Of a stretch of DNA of 64,000 nucleotides, positions 28,823 to 38,176 are shown one piece after another (the stretch's first letter is position 1; every line of letters starts with the position of its first letter). A model generated the notes under the pieces. It was not told the DNA's origin, made no database searches, and saw only the letters and a program-made list of their open reading frames with translations. Source of the stretch: Shewanella olleyana (GTDB taxonomy: Bacteria > Pseudomonadota > Gammaproteobacteria > Enterobacterales > Shewanellaceae); assembly GCF_023283825.1 (NCBI RefSeq), contig NZ_JAKILD010000014.1, positions 1 through 64,000 of the forward strand, read 5' to 3'. The position numbers and the translations under genes were made by a program.

Positions 28823-30544
28823 ATGGCTTTGTTAAATATTAATTGTGAAACTTTTACGCGTTATAAATTTTTGGCTAATACATTATGTCTTTTAATCCTG
28901 ACAATGGGGGTTGTTGATTTTTCTTATGCGGACTCTGAAAGTCAGCAAGGCATTGAAGATGAAGATATTTTTGAAAAGTATGGCATCCCTAAGGAGCTTC
29001 CCAAGTTTGGTCTAAGCTCGCTCACTCAAGGTGATCATATTGTTGAGCATGTTAAGAAAACAAATACCATAGCAGGTGAAGAAACAACTTCTAGTTTTTA
29101 TTTGGTTCAAACAACAGATACCAAAGGCAATGTTGATATTCGGATTAAGTATTTTCCATCTGATATCAAAGCGGTAGACGGGCAACCCTCCTTGGCCGAA
29201 GATGGTGGCACGGTAGATTCAATTGAGTATTTAACTAAAACAGAATACAAACTACGACAATATGCAGAAAGTTATGACAAATCTTCAGTGACAGCAGAAG
29301 AGTTGGGTGGCGGAAAAGTCATCGTACGTTTTAACTACTCTAAATATGCATTACCTCAAGATATTGCATACTTTCGATTTATGCAGGTTGAAATTGTTGT
29401 GATTGATCGAAACCCTATTTCAATGAAAATCACCAACTCAGCCCCTTTTGACTATGGCGAGCATAAAATTGAGCGTTACACTCAGAAAATGAAATTTGAA
29501 CGGCTAGATAATGGTCAGTTAGTCATAAAGAAGAAAACAATTTTGGGGGAAGGGACTGCAAAAGGTGAACCCAGTTCTTTACTTGTAGAGATTGAGCCTG
29601 TGGCATTCTATGATAATGAGTTAGGCACAATAGTGCGAAATCCTGACTTACTCGCAAAAGTGTCTGATCCCCGTATTCGAGAAGAGCGGGTTGAAGTTGA
29701 TAGTGTTTTTCCTTTAATGGGCGATTTGGTAAGAAGGCAAGGTATAGATATCCCAATGCCATATGGTATTTCGGTTGCGTACCGAAATCAGAATATGGAT
29801 GTCGATTTTACCGATTTTAATCTAGGTTTAGGAGCTTTGGGATTTGTAAACCTAGATAAGGATTTTGACCCGAGCCAAAGTGTCGCTTCCGTCCAGGCTG
29901 AAAGTTTTTCACTTCGTGGTGATGTGTTTATTTTACCCTTCTGGAACGTATATGGTTTATTAGGCAAGATTAAAGTTAGAGCTGATGTTGATGCACAATA
30001 CACAGCAGAAACAATGAACGAGATTAAGAATTCTTTAAATAATCGGGTTCCAGGCTTAGGGAATAGTTTATGTAAGACGTTATCAGATAATAACCTTCCT
30101 TTTTGTAGTTCAGGCAAACTCAGAGTTCCACTCTCTTTAAACTATGACATGGTTGGGGTCGGCACCACTTTAGCGGTGGGTTATAAAGAGTTCTTTGCTA
30201 CCATTAATGCGACTTTTACCCAAACTAAGTTAGAGGGGAATGATAGTTGGAGCGATGGTTTAGTCGTAGTTCAACCTATGCTGGGTTACCAGCTTGTTGA
30301 TTATCGAGCGCAGCTACTTTTTGGTGCTGAGTACCAAGGGCTCGATGCGACAATGTCAGGAAGCTTAGGTTATGTTGATAGTTTACAAGGTGACTTTGAT
30401 TATGATGTCGGTATCGATATTAATCAGTGGGCTTATTTAGTGGGTTTTAATAAACAAATAGGTCGTCATTATACTATCTCGGCATTATATAATTTTGGTG
30501 AAACCAGAGATGCATTCACTGTTAGCTTCGGTTATCGCTTTTAA
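28823..30544 (+). CDS. Large outer-membrane beta-barrel-like protein, 573 aa
   Basis: I do not recognise the family. The protein has a signal peptide (ANTLCLLILTMGVVDFSYA-DSE), a polar N-terminal half of about 270 residues, and a C-terminal half of amphipathic strands ending in GYRF, as expected for an outer-membrane barrel. One Cys pair (SLCKTLS, PFCSSG) may form a disulfide in a loop. It is followed after 58 bp by the patatin lipoprotein and then a phospholipase D lipoprotein, all on one strand. It may be a partner that anchors or exports them. Confidence 0.6.
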   Translation: MALLNINCETFTRYKFLANTLCLLILTMGVVDFSYADSESQQGIEDEDIFEKYGIPKELPKFGLSSLTQGDHIVEHVKKTNTIAGEETTSSFYLVQTTDTKGNVDIRIKYFPSDIKAVDGQPSLAEDGGTVDSIEYLTKTEYKLRQYAESYDKSSVTAEELGGGKVIVRFNYSKYALPQDIAYFRFMQVEIVVIDRNPISMKITNSAPFDYGEHKIERYTQKMKFERLDNGQLVIKKKTILGEGTAKGEPSSLLVEIEPVAFYDNELGTIVRNPDLLAKVSDPRIREERVEVDSVFPLMGDLVRRQGIDIPMPYGISVAYRNQNMDVDFTDFNLGLGALGFVNLDKDFDPSQSVASVQAESFSLRGDVFILPFWNVYGLLGKIKVRADVDAQYTAETMNEIKNSLNNRVPGLGNSLCKTLSDNNLPFCSSGKLRVPLSLNYDMVGVGTTLAVGYKEFFATINATFTQTKLEGNDSWSDGLVVVQPMLGYQLVDYRAQLLFGAEYQGLDATMSGSLGYVDSLQGDFDYDVGIDINQWAYLVGFNKQIGRHYTISALYNFGETRDAFTVSFGYRF

Positions 30545-30602
30545 TAGACTTGAAAGGCTTTATTAGTATTTGTGGTTAACATTAAACTGAAGAGATAATA
30601 GA

Positions 30603-31805
30603 ATGAATTTTAGTGCCATATTAGCTTCCTTAAGGTTCGGGTTCATGTTGGTTTTATTGACATCATGTGCGACTCATCATCCTTTAGATGAGCGCGTTCC
30701 GACATCCATTTATCAGCAAGTCTCATTAAGCCCTGATAGCGACCAAATTGGCAATGAACCCTATCGCTTTTGGGCATCTTCCCATCCAAATTTTTTATAT
30801 GACAGTCAAACAAAAACGACACCTTTAAAAGTAGATGGAGACTCATTAAATATTTTAGCCCTTTCTGGAGGAGGGGCTAATGGTGCGTATGGCGTCGGAG
30901 TGTTGAATGGTTTAGCTGATTCAAATTCGTTGCCTGAATTTACTATCATAACTGGCATTAGCGCAGGCTCGTTAATTGCTCCTTTCATTTATACTCAGCA
31001 AGCTGATGGCATTGAGAAAGTGAAAGAAGTGATTTTAAACCTAACTGATAAGTCCGTGTTAGGTAAAAAAAACTATTTAAATGCACTTCTAAAAGATGCG
31101 TTTTCATCGGGCGATAATATTTTTAATCTTGTTGAAGCGACTTACACTGACGACATGATTGCAGAAATGGCCGTTGCTCATAAAAACGGTAAGCGATTAT
31201 TTATCGGAACAACTCATTTTGATTCAGGAAAAGCAATCATTTGGAATATTGGAGAGATAGCTTCCAGTGACCTGCCTAATAAGCATAAACTGATCCATCA
31301 GATTCTAACTGCCAGTGCATCGATCCCTGGTGTCTTTCCCCCGCAGTTTTTTAATGTTTATCATGAGGGAAATGAATATGAAGAGCTCCATGTGGATGGT
31401 GGCTTAGGGTTTCAAATGTTTTTTGACCCCTCTAATTTTAACTATGAGGCGGTTGGGCTTGCACTTGGTTTGGAAACGAGCCCGAATGTTTACATTATCA
31501 GAAATGGTACTTTTGACACTGAATACAAGCAGCTTGCAGATAAAGGCACAGCCTTGCTGTCTAGAAGTCTTGAAAATTTAATTATTCAACAAAGTAGGGG
31601 GGATTTATATCGCATCATGTATATTTCGAAATCACAAAACATTGATATTCACTATACCTACATTCAAGAAGATTTTACCACTAAGAAGCAATCTAAAGAC
31701 ATGTTTGATAAGGACTTCATGAAGGCTCTGTATGACTACGGTTATCAAAAAGCCAAACATGGTGACTTGTGGATATCTGATTATGTAAATGATAGCACTT
31801 TTTAA
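30603..31805 (+). CDS. Patatin-like phospholipase lipoprotein
   Basis: A 400-residue lipoprotein (lipobox LLTSC, C22). The oxyanion loop SGGGANGAYG follows residue 88, the nucleophile is S120 in GISAGS, and the dyad Asp is D265 in DGG. All catalytic parts are present, so it should be an active serine lipase or phospholipase acting at the membrane. It is followed after 22 bp by a phospholipase D family lipoprotein, suggesting a shared role in lipid breakdown or remodelling. Confidence 0.88.
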   Translation: MNFSAILASLRFGFMLVLLTSCATHHPLDERVPTSIYQQVSLSPDSDQIGNEPYRFWASSHPNFLYDSQTKTTPLKVDGDSLNILALSGGGANGAYGVGVLNGLADSNSLPEFTIITGISAGSLIAPFIYTQQADGIEKVKEVILNLTDKSVLGKKNYLNALLKDAFSSGDNIFNLVEATYTDDMIAEMAVAHKNGKRLFIGTTHFDSGKAIIWNIGEIASSDLPNKHKLIHQILTASASIPGVFPPQFFNVYHEGNEYEELHVDGGLGFQMFFDPSNFNYEAVGLALGLETSPNVYIIRNGTFDTEYKQLADKGTALLSRSLENLIIQQSRGDLYRIMYISKSQNIDIHYTYIQEDFTTKKQSKDMFDKDFMKALYDYGYQKAKHGDLWISDYVNDSTF

Positions 31806-31827
31806 TCAATGCTTAAGGCCCTGAGAT

Positions 31828-33282
31828 ATGCATATTGTCATTAGGCTGGTTCTGCTCTATGTGATTGCTATGCAATCTGGATGTTCAAGTTCATCTTTAG
31901 TTGTTGATCGTAGTTTTGAAAGTGAATGGAAATCCTCTAATAGTCCTGCTGGCGTATACCTCATTGCTAATGCACCAGACGCTTTAGCCTTTCGAATCGA
32001 TAAAATTCGAAAGGCCAACACATCGGTGAATATTACTTATTTTTCGTGGAATAAAGATGTTTCAGGCGTTTTTTTATTCAATGAATTACTAGCTGCAGCG
32101 AATAAAGGAGTTAACGTTAGAGTTGTTATCGATGACTCCTTATTTTTTGACGAAGGGTGGCTCGTTGAGCTAAATAGTCATCAAAATATAGATATAAAGC
32201 TTTTTAATCCTTTTACGTATCGGAAGCTTGGCTGGCTGGGGCGAGCTGTAGAGTTTCAGTCAAATAAAGATAAATTAAATCATCGTTTACATGAAAAGTT
32301 TCTTAGTGTGGATGGTAAGGTCATGTTTCTTGGTGGACGAAATATTGGCGATGATTATTTTAGTTATAATGCTAACGCTAACTTTTTTGATTTAGATATT
32401 ATTGTTAATGGTGAGAGTGTCAGTATCTTTGACAAGCATTTCGAAGCGCTTTGGTTAAGTGAATTTGTTAGCCTTGTGTCCAATATTATTGATTATGAGC
32501 CTAAAGGCAAGTTTACACTTTTTAACAAACTCGTTGATGATATTCACCTTTCAAGACCTGCCATTATAAACAATATTGAATGGAGAGTGGTTCGTTTACC
32601 TTCAATAAAATATATTCCAGCAACCGTTTTCCCCATTTTTGATTCTTTAGATAAAAATATGGATTCATTGCCTTACTTTAGAAAACGGATTGAAAGATTC
32701 TTGTTGGACTATGAGGGCTCTGCAAAAAAAGAAATTATTATATCTACTCCTTATGCTTTACCTGCGGGAGATAATTTTGAGGTTATCACTGCATTTTATA
32801 ACAATGGTGCTGATGTTACCTTGGTCACTAACTCTTCATCATCTAATGATTCCTCATTTGTTCCTGCTTACTATTCAATGTATCGAGAAGATTTACTTAA
32901 TCTTAATGTAAATATTTATGAGTATAAAGATAACGCCGTTCATGCAGGTAGCTTTTATCACTCAACAACTCACTACCATAATAAGACGTTTATAATGGAT
33001 AGGAAACTGACTTATATAGGCTCATCTAATTTTGACCCTAGATCAGACTTCCTGAACATTGAGTTTGGCTTGATGATTGAGAGTGAGGAATTTGCATCAG
33101 AAATGGTGGATTATATTCTACAGGATAAGGACGATATTTTTTGGAATGTCAGTTTTGATGATGAAGGAAAGTTGATATGGAGCTCCAATGGAGAAGTCTC
33201 TTATAACAACCCTAATTACTCAATTATCAATACAATGAGTGATGCACTTTATAGGCTGTTAAGAATAAAGCCTGATATTTAA
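31828..33282 (+). CDS. Phospholipase D family lipoprotein (cardiolipin-synthase-like)
   Basis: A 484-residue protein with lipobox QSGC (C19). Both HKD motifs are intact: H155-x-K157-x4-D162 (HEKFLSVDG) and H384-x-K386-x4-D391 (HNKTFIMDR). The layout resembles ClsC/YmdC-type enzymes, which transfer phosphatidyl groups. As a lipoprotein it would act outside the cytoplasm. It follows the patatin gene closely. Whether it is a phospholipase or a synthase cannot be told from sequence. Confidence 0.85.
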   Translation: MHIVIRLVLLYVIAMQSGCSSSSLVVDRSFESEWKSSNSPAGVYLIANAPDALAFRIDKIRKANTSVNITYFSWNKDVSGVFLFNELLAAANKGVNVRVVIDDSLFFDEGWLVELNSHQNIDIKLFNPFTYRKLGWLGRAVEFQSNKDKLNHRLHEKFLSVDGKVMFLGGRNIGDDYFSYNANANFFDLDIIVNGESVSIFDKHFEALWLSEFVSLVSNIIDYEPKGKFTLFNKLVDDIHLSRPAIINNIEWRVVRLPSIKYIPATVFPIFDSLDKNMDSLPYFRKRIERFLLDYEGSAKKEIIISTPYALPAGDNFEVITAFYNNGADVTLVTNSSSSNDSSFVPAYYSMYREDLLNLNVNIYEYKDNAVHAGSFYHSTTHYHNKTFIMDRKLTYIGSSNFDPRSDFLNIEFGLMIESEEFASEMVDYILQDKDDIFWNVSFDDEGKLIWSSNGEVSYNNPNYSIINTMSDALYRLLRIKPDI

Positions 33283-33406
33283 GTCTTTACCCGCACAAGA
33301 GGAAAGGTTTCTAGTGTTAGTGATTGTTTTGGTAACTTTTTCTCATCTACATCAATTTATCAATATTTTATAGTTAGTCTATTCAAGTGATATAGCTGAG
33401 GTGTGT

Positions 33407-35062
33407 ATGAAAAAAGTTAGCGAAGTTGAAGAAGTCAGTAATGTTGAAGATGTAAATACTCAAAGAAGGAAATTGATAACGTCTATGGCGCTTGGCGCAG
33501 CAGCGATTCCTTTATCGTCGGTAGCAACGCCAGCATCTGCAGAAACAACTCAATCAATTAAGTTAAAGCCTAATGAAAAAGGTCCATTTGATGTAGTGAT
33601 ACTCAATGGCCGGGTGATAGATCCTGAAACAGGATTAGATGCACTGCGCCATGTTGGTATTGTTGGCAATCGGATTGCTGCTATATCGAAAGATGCTTTG
33701 TCAGGCTCTATAGAAATCGATGCTACGGGTTTAATCGTTGCTCCTGGATTTATTGATCTTCACGCCCATGGTCAGCAGTTGCCTGCATCATGGATGCAAG
33801 CATTTGATGGGGTCACTACGGCACTTGAGCTTGAGTCTGGTGTCCTGCCTATTGATATGGCATACAAGGATACAGAGTTGGAAGGAAGACCAATTAACTT
33901 TGGTTTTGGTTCATCATGGGCGTTTGCCAGAGCAATGGTATTAGAAAAAGATTTACCTCCAGCAAACGGGAAAATGTCTTGGTTTCAAAATGCGTTTAAT
34001 TACTCAGGTTGGCAAAACACCTTACCTAATGATGAACAATTAGCAGAAATCATCTCCCTCGTTGATGAGGGGGTGAAGCAAGGCGGAATAGGTATATCAA
34101 TTAATGCAGGTTATGCACCTGGAATGGGGCGCAAAGAGTACTATAAATTAGCTCAACTCGCTAAATCCTATGACATTCCGACTTTTACTCATGATCGCTA
34201 TATGAGTACCCTCGAACCGCAAAGTTCATTTGAGGCTTTAGGTGAGCAAATTGGTTTAGCTGCTATTACAGGGGCGCATATGCATGTGTGTCATATAAAT
34301 AGTGTCTCAAACCGTGATTTACAAGCCGGTACTGATTTACTTAAAGAAGCGCAAGCGAAAGGTTTACCTGTAACGGTAGAATCCTATTCTTATGGTGCAT
34401 TCTCTACAGCGATTGGCGCCGAGTTCATGCGTGGCAAAGATTGGCTAGAACGCTTTGGTGCAACAGATTACGGTGCTGTTGAGTTAGAGGGAAAACCTAT
34501 GACGAAACAAAGTATTATTGATATTCAACAATCTGCACCTGGTACACCCATAAACTTTCACTTTCTAAGAGAAGATACCTCAGAGGCCGATCAAGCATTA
34601 CTCGACTTGGCTGTGCTTTATCCTAATGGGGCAATCGCCTCGGATGGGATGCCATGGCTCAATGACAAAGGCATTATTGAAGGTGATGTCTGGCCGTTAC
34701 CTGATGATGCTTTTGCTCACCCAAGAAGCGCAGGCTGTTTTTCCAGATTTATCAATAAGTGGGTCGTAGAACGAGAGGCTATTTCATTGATTGATGGCTT
34801 AGCTAAAACGTCTTTAATACCCACAACTATTATTGAAAAATCTGTGCCATCAATGAAAAAGAAAGGGCGAATTCAGGTTGGCTGCGATGCTGATATTACT
34901 TGCTTTGATTATGACACAATCAAAGATCAGGCGACCTTTACTAAACCTAATCAAACATCAAGTGGCCATAAATACGTCTTGGTCAATGGTAAAACCATTA
35001 TTAGTGATGGTCAGCGAGTGGACATTCCTTTACCTGGCAAAGCCATAAAGCGTGGTAGCTAA
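33407..35062 (+). CDS. Tat-exported D-aminoacylase-like amidohydrolase
   Basis: A 551-residue protein with an N-terminal twin-arginine pattern (TQRRKLITSMALG, R20-R21) and a signal cleavage near ASA-ETT. The metal HxH is H119/H121 (DLHAHG), and later blocks include THDRYMS, HVCHINS and the IASDGMPW aspartate, as in N-acyl-D-amino-acid deacylase and dihydroorotase relatives. Tat export means it folds, and likely gains its metal, in the cytoplasm. The COG0523 GTPase gene starts 65 bp downstream and is a fitting metal loader. ATG 33407 is chosen because GAGG lies upstream. Confidence 0.85.
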   Translation: MKKVSEVEEVSNVEDVNTQRRKLITSMALGAAAIPLSSVATPASAETTQSIKLKPNEKGPFDVVILNGRVIDPETGLDALRHVGIVGNRIAAISKDALSGSIEIDATGLIVAPGFIDLHAHGQQLPASWMQAFDGVTTALELESGVLPIDMAYKDTELEGRPINFGFGSSWAFARAMVLEKDLPPANGKMSWFQNAFNYSGWQNTLPNDEQLAEIISLVDEGVKQGGIGISINAGYAPGMGRKEYYKLAQLAKSYDIPTFTHDRYMSTLEPQSSFEALGEQIGLAAITGAHMHVCHINSVSNRDLQAGTDLLKEAQAKGLPVTVESYSYGAFSTAIGAEFMRGKDWLERFGATDYGAVELEGKPMTKQSIIDIQQSAPGTPINFHFLREDTSEADQALLDLAVLYPNGAIASDGMPWLNDKGIIEGDVWPLPDDAFAHPRSAGCFSRFINKWVVEREAISLIDGLAKTSLIPTTIIEKSVPSMKKKGRIQVGCDADITCFDYDTIKDQATFTKPNQTSSGHKYVLVNGKTIISDGQRVDIPLPGKAIKRGS

Positions 35063-35127
35063 TTGGATTCAACTGGCACAGTTCTGTTTGGGACTGTGCC
35101 TGTTATTCGTTTATAAGGCAGGTAAAA

Positions 35128-36096
35128 TTGAACGCGATACCAGTAACGATTTTAACGGGGTTTCTCGGTGCAGGGAAAACCACCTTGCTGAATCATATAT
35201 TAACCGAAACACACAACTTGAAAATTGCGGTAATTGTTAATGATTTTGGCTCTATAAATATTGATGCAGGGCTTATTAAGTCTGAAGAAAGTTCTGTAAT
35301 GACACTCGAGAATGGGTGCATCTGTTGTAGTTTAGCTGAAGGGCTCGTCGTCGCAGTGATGAGGATCCTTGCAATCAAAGGAGAAGATAGACCCGATCAT
35401 ATTGTTATTGAAACGTCAGGTGTTTCTGAACCATACGATATTGCCAAAAAATTTAGTGAAGAAGACTTTAAAGATTCCGCCCCTTTAAATGCGATAGTGA
35501 CAACAATCGATGCTGAAAATGTGATGAAACTTGACGGGGCTATGGCTGATTTAGCCGTGCATCAAGTTGAATGCGGTGATATTGTGTTAGTCAATAAAGT
35601 TGATTTAGTGACTAAAACTAAATTAGATCAAGTGCTTCATTGGTGTAGAGAACACTCTCCACTTTCTAAGCTAATTAATGTGCAATATGGCGCCGTTGAA
35701 CTCCCAATCCTATTTGATGTGGAGGAGATTGGAAAAAGAAGCCATTTACATGACGCAGCAAAACCCGACTCTGAAAAAAGTAGTTCGAAAAACCTAAAGC
35801 ATCAATTTGAAACCTTTAGTTATGAAACGCAAATGCCGATTTCATTAGAGCGCATTTACCCATTACTTGAACGAATTTCAATCGATATCTACAGAATGAA
35901 AGGGATATTGAATTTGATAGAGCGTCCCGATAGGCAATGCATATTTCAATGCACCGGTCAGCGGGCTACTGTGACAGTGGGTGATGAGTGGCTTATGGAT
36001 AGTGATAAAAAGTCGCAATTAGTGTTCATTGCACCGAGTGGTAAAGTTGATTTTGACAAACTAGCAAATGCAATTGATAACCTAGTTAATCAATAA
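35128..36096 (+). CDS. COG0523 (CobW/YeiR-like) GTPase, putative metallochaperone B
   Basis: A 322-residue G3E GTPase with Walker A GFLGAGKT (11-18), CxCC at C64-I-C66-C67, a NKVDL guanine motif and a C-terminal CobW_C domain. It shares the family with the GTPase at 22631 but lacks its N-terminal extension. The start is TTG behind AAGGCAGG; no in-frame ATG lies near. It follows the Tat-exported amidohydrolase, its likely client. A second tandem-repeat array begins 12 bp after its stop. Confidence 0.88.
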   Translation: MNAIPVTILTGFLGAGKTTLLNHILTETHNLKIAVIVNDFGSINIDAGLIKSEESSVMTLENGCICCSLAEGLVVAVMRILAIKGEDRPDHIVIETSGVSEPYDIAKKFSEEDFKDSAPLNAIVTTIDAENVMKLDGAMADLAVHQVECGDIVLVNKVDLVTKTKLDQVLHWCREHSPLSKLINVQYGAVELPILFDVEEIGKRSHLHDAAKPDSEKSSSKNLKHQFETFSYETQMPISLERIYPLLERISIDIYRMKGILNLIERPDRQCIFQCTGQRATVTVGDEWLMDSDKKSQLVFIAPSGKVDFDKLANAIDNLVNQ

Positions 36097-36108
36097 TATT
36101 AATGGTTT

Positions 36109-36158
36109 TGTTTAAGTGTATTTGTTTAAGTGTATTTGTTTAAGTGTATTAGTTTAAG
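36109..36158. repeat. 14-bp tandem repeat, about 3.5 copies
   Basis: TGTTTAAGTGTATT repeats at 36109, 36123 and 36137, followed by a partial AGTTTAAGCC. It shares the GTTTAAGT core with the array at 20523 and lies just after the second COG0523 gene. Confidence 0.85.
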
Positions 36159-36212
36159 CCTACGATTTTACATTATGTGAGATAGATACTGACGTATAAC
36201 CAGAGCCTTTTA

Positions 36213-36374
36213 ATACCAATCGGGATAAATAAGTGATCAGATATTACGTAGGAAAAATCGCTTAGAACAAGGCTGAAATTGCCGCTAGCTAGTTGCTCTA
36301 CCTACAAAATTTCTAACGAAGTTATTAACGATTTTAACCAGTAAGAATGATCACATTCTTATGCTGATTGGTAT
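36213..36374. mobile_element. Small palindrome-ended element (162 bp), MITE-like
   Basis: It begins ATACCAATCGGGATAA and ends with the inverted form of ATACCAATCAGCATAAG, giving terminal inverted repeats of about 16 bp with two mismatches. It has no open frame. Elements with ATACCAATC ends are common in marine gammaproteobacteria. Only one copy was noticed in the window. Confidence 0.6.
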
Positions 36375-36391
36375 AATATTCTCAGATATAA

Positions 36392-36424
36392 AAAAACGCC
36401 TAGCTTAATATGCTAGGCGTTTAA
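36392..36424. terminator. Bidirectional intrinsic terminator
   Basis: ACGCCTAGC (36396-36404) pairs with GCTAGGCGT (36412-36420), flanked by A-run and T-rich sequence. It serves the reverse M20 gene and possibly the forward COG0523 transcript. Confidence 0.8.
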
Positions 36425-36453
36425 ATATATTCTATTGATTGATGGGTTAGATA

Positions 36454-37920
36454 CTAATCATGTTTGCAATGGGCATGACGATGGTAATTTTCATCAAGAC
36501 CAAAATGTTCCAAAGCTGAATGCAGGCAACAATCGTAATTCGTTAATTGCTCATCATTAAGAATACCGCGTGGGTTTTCATTGCTATCGTTTAATGACAC
36601 ATATTCTTGATTATTTTTGTTGCTTATAAATTCAGCGGTCGCTTTTTTAAGTAAGTCAGGATTGGTCATAATTTCAAGTCCTTGAGCAGCCATAACATGT
36701 GCCGCTTGAAGGCCTGCCTTTCTACCAATACTCATCCCATTACATGCAGTACAACCCCACTGATGTGGTGGAATATGTTGAGGCCACGATGCAAACATGA
36801 CGCCCATAGTCGGTACTTTCCAGCTCACATCACCTACATCAGATGAGCCGCCTACTTCTACACCATAAGGTACATTCATCACCGTTGTTGATAAACCATC
36901 TTCAGGTTTATTCATTTCACGTTGGATAGATTTAGCAAATTCTTGCTCTTCCTCTGTCCAATCAATAGGTAGGTAACGACGCATATGCTCTGTAATACCT
37001 TCAGCGAGTGCATCATTAGGAAGTAAATCATAAATACCGCCTAAGTTTGTGACCGTTTCAGTCGTTTGTGTTGATAGTGAGGCGCCTTTAGCCATATCTT
37101 CAAGCCATAACTTGTACTTACGCACATTTTCAGCACTTTTCCCGCGGTATCTAACGAGTACTTTTGCGTAGTCAGGAATAACGTTGACGGCAGCGCCACC
37201 GTTTAATATTTGGTAATGTAAACGACCAGTCGGTTCCATTTGTTCACGCATCATATTGGCAGACATGAGGAAGATTTCAGCAGCATGTAATGCGCTTCGG
37301 CCCTCCCAAGGAGATGTACCTGCATGGGAAGAAATGCCTTTCCATTCAATTAATAAATCTACTGACGCTGTGGAATGAAAATTTAACGCTGAATTGACCA
37401 TAGCAGGGTGATTATGCAAACAAACATCTAAGTCATCAAAAATACCCGAAGAGACCATATAGTTCTTACCATTTAGTGCTTCTTCTGCTGGGCAACCAAT
37501 CACTCGGATAGTACCATTGATACCTTCTTTTTCCATGTGGCGTTTTAACGCAATTGCAGCGCCAATAGATGAAGATCCAATTAAATTGTGACCGCAACCA
37601 TGGCCATTTGTGTTGCCATTTTTGGCGGGTGTTTGCGTTGGAACGGTATCATTGCCTAATCCAGGTAATGCGTCGAACTCTACTAAATAACCTACAACGG
37701 GTTTTCCCGTTCCCCACTCAGCAACCCAAGACGTTTCTAAGCCTGATAAACCTCTATGAGTTATGCTAAAGCCATGCTTGGCTAGTACTGCACTTTCTAA
37801 AGCAGAACTTTTAAATTCTTCATAACTTAGCTCTGCAAAGTCCCATACATTAGATGCCATATCCCAAATTACATCGGATAGCTCAGTGACTTCTTGGTCA
37901 AGTTTTTTGTAGTCAGTCAT
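36454..37920 (-). CDS. M20 family (AbgB-like) metal-dependent amidohydrolase
   Basis: A 488-residue cytoplasmic enzyme with NGHGCGHNLIG (H107, C109, H111), CPAEE and the HAGTSPWEGRSA dimerisation block, typical of the AbgB/aminoacylase branch of M20. Relatives split p-aminobenzoyl-glutamate or N-acyl amino acids using paired metals. The tail is unusually His-rich (ENYHRHAHCKHD) and could bind extra metal. I start it at 37920, with TAGG eight bases upstream; the frame stays open 23 codons further without a ribosome site. It belongs functionally with the amidohydrolases around it. Confidence 0.85.
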   Translation of the reverse strand: MTDYKKLDQEVTELSDVIWDMASNVWDFAELSYEEFKSSALESAVLAKHGFSITHRGLSGLETSWVAEWGTGKPVVGYLVEFDALPGLGNDTVPTQTPAKNGNTNGHGCGHNLIGSSSIGAAIALKRHMEKEGINGTIRVIGCPAEEALNGKNYMVSSGIFDDLDVCLHNHPAMVNSALNFHSTASVDLLIEWKGISSHAGTSPWEGRSALHAAEIFLMSANMMREQMEPTGRLHYQILNGGAAVNVIPDYAKVLVRYRGKSAENVRKYKLWLEDMAKGASLSTQTTETVTNLGGIYDLLPNDALAEGITEHMRRYLPIDWTEEEQEFAKSIQREMNKPEDGLSTTVMNVPYGVEVGGSSDVGDVSWKVPTMGVMFASWPQHIPPHQWGCTACNGMSIGRKAGLQAAHVMAAQGLEIMTNPDLLKKATAEFISNKNNQEYVSLNDSNENPRGILNDEQLTNYDCCLHSALEHFGLDENYHRHAHCKHD

Positions 37921-38176
37921 ATTATTACCTAGATAGTAGAGTGTTAATTTGTTGAAACGCTTATATGCTTTGCCTATGGGGTAAATCATATGGTGAAAGT
38001 GCTAGCGGGCAAACTCGGCAGTGTATGATGTGATCATCACCTTTAAACAAGGCTATATGCTTAAAGGTGGGATGTTAAAGACTGCTGATGAAAGATTAAA
38101 TTGATTGTTGTAGAGGTAAGAACAATAATCAATTGAAAAGATTGGCTTAATTAATAAGCCAATCTATTTCATATTA

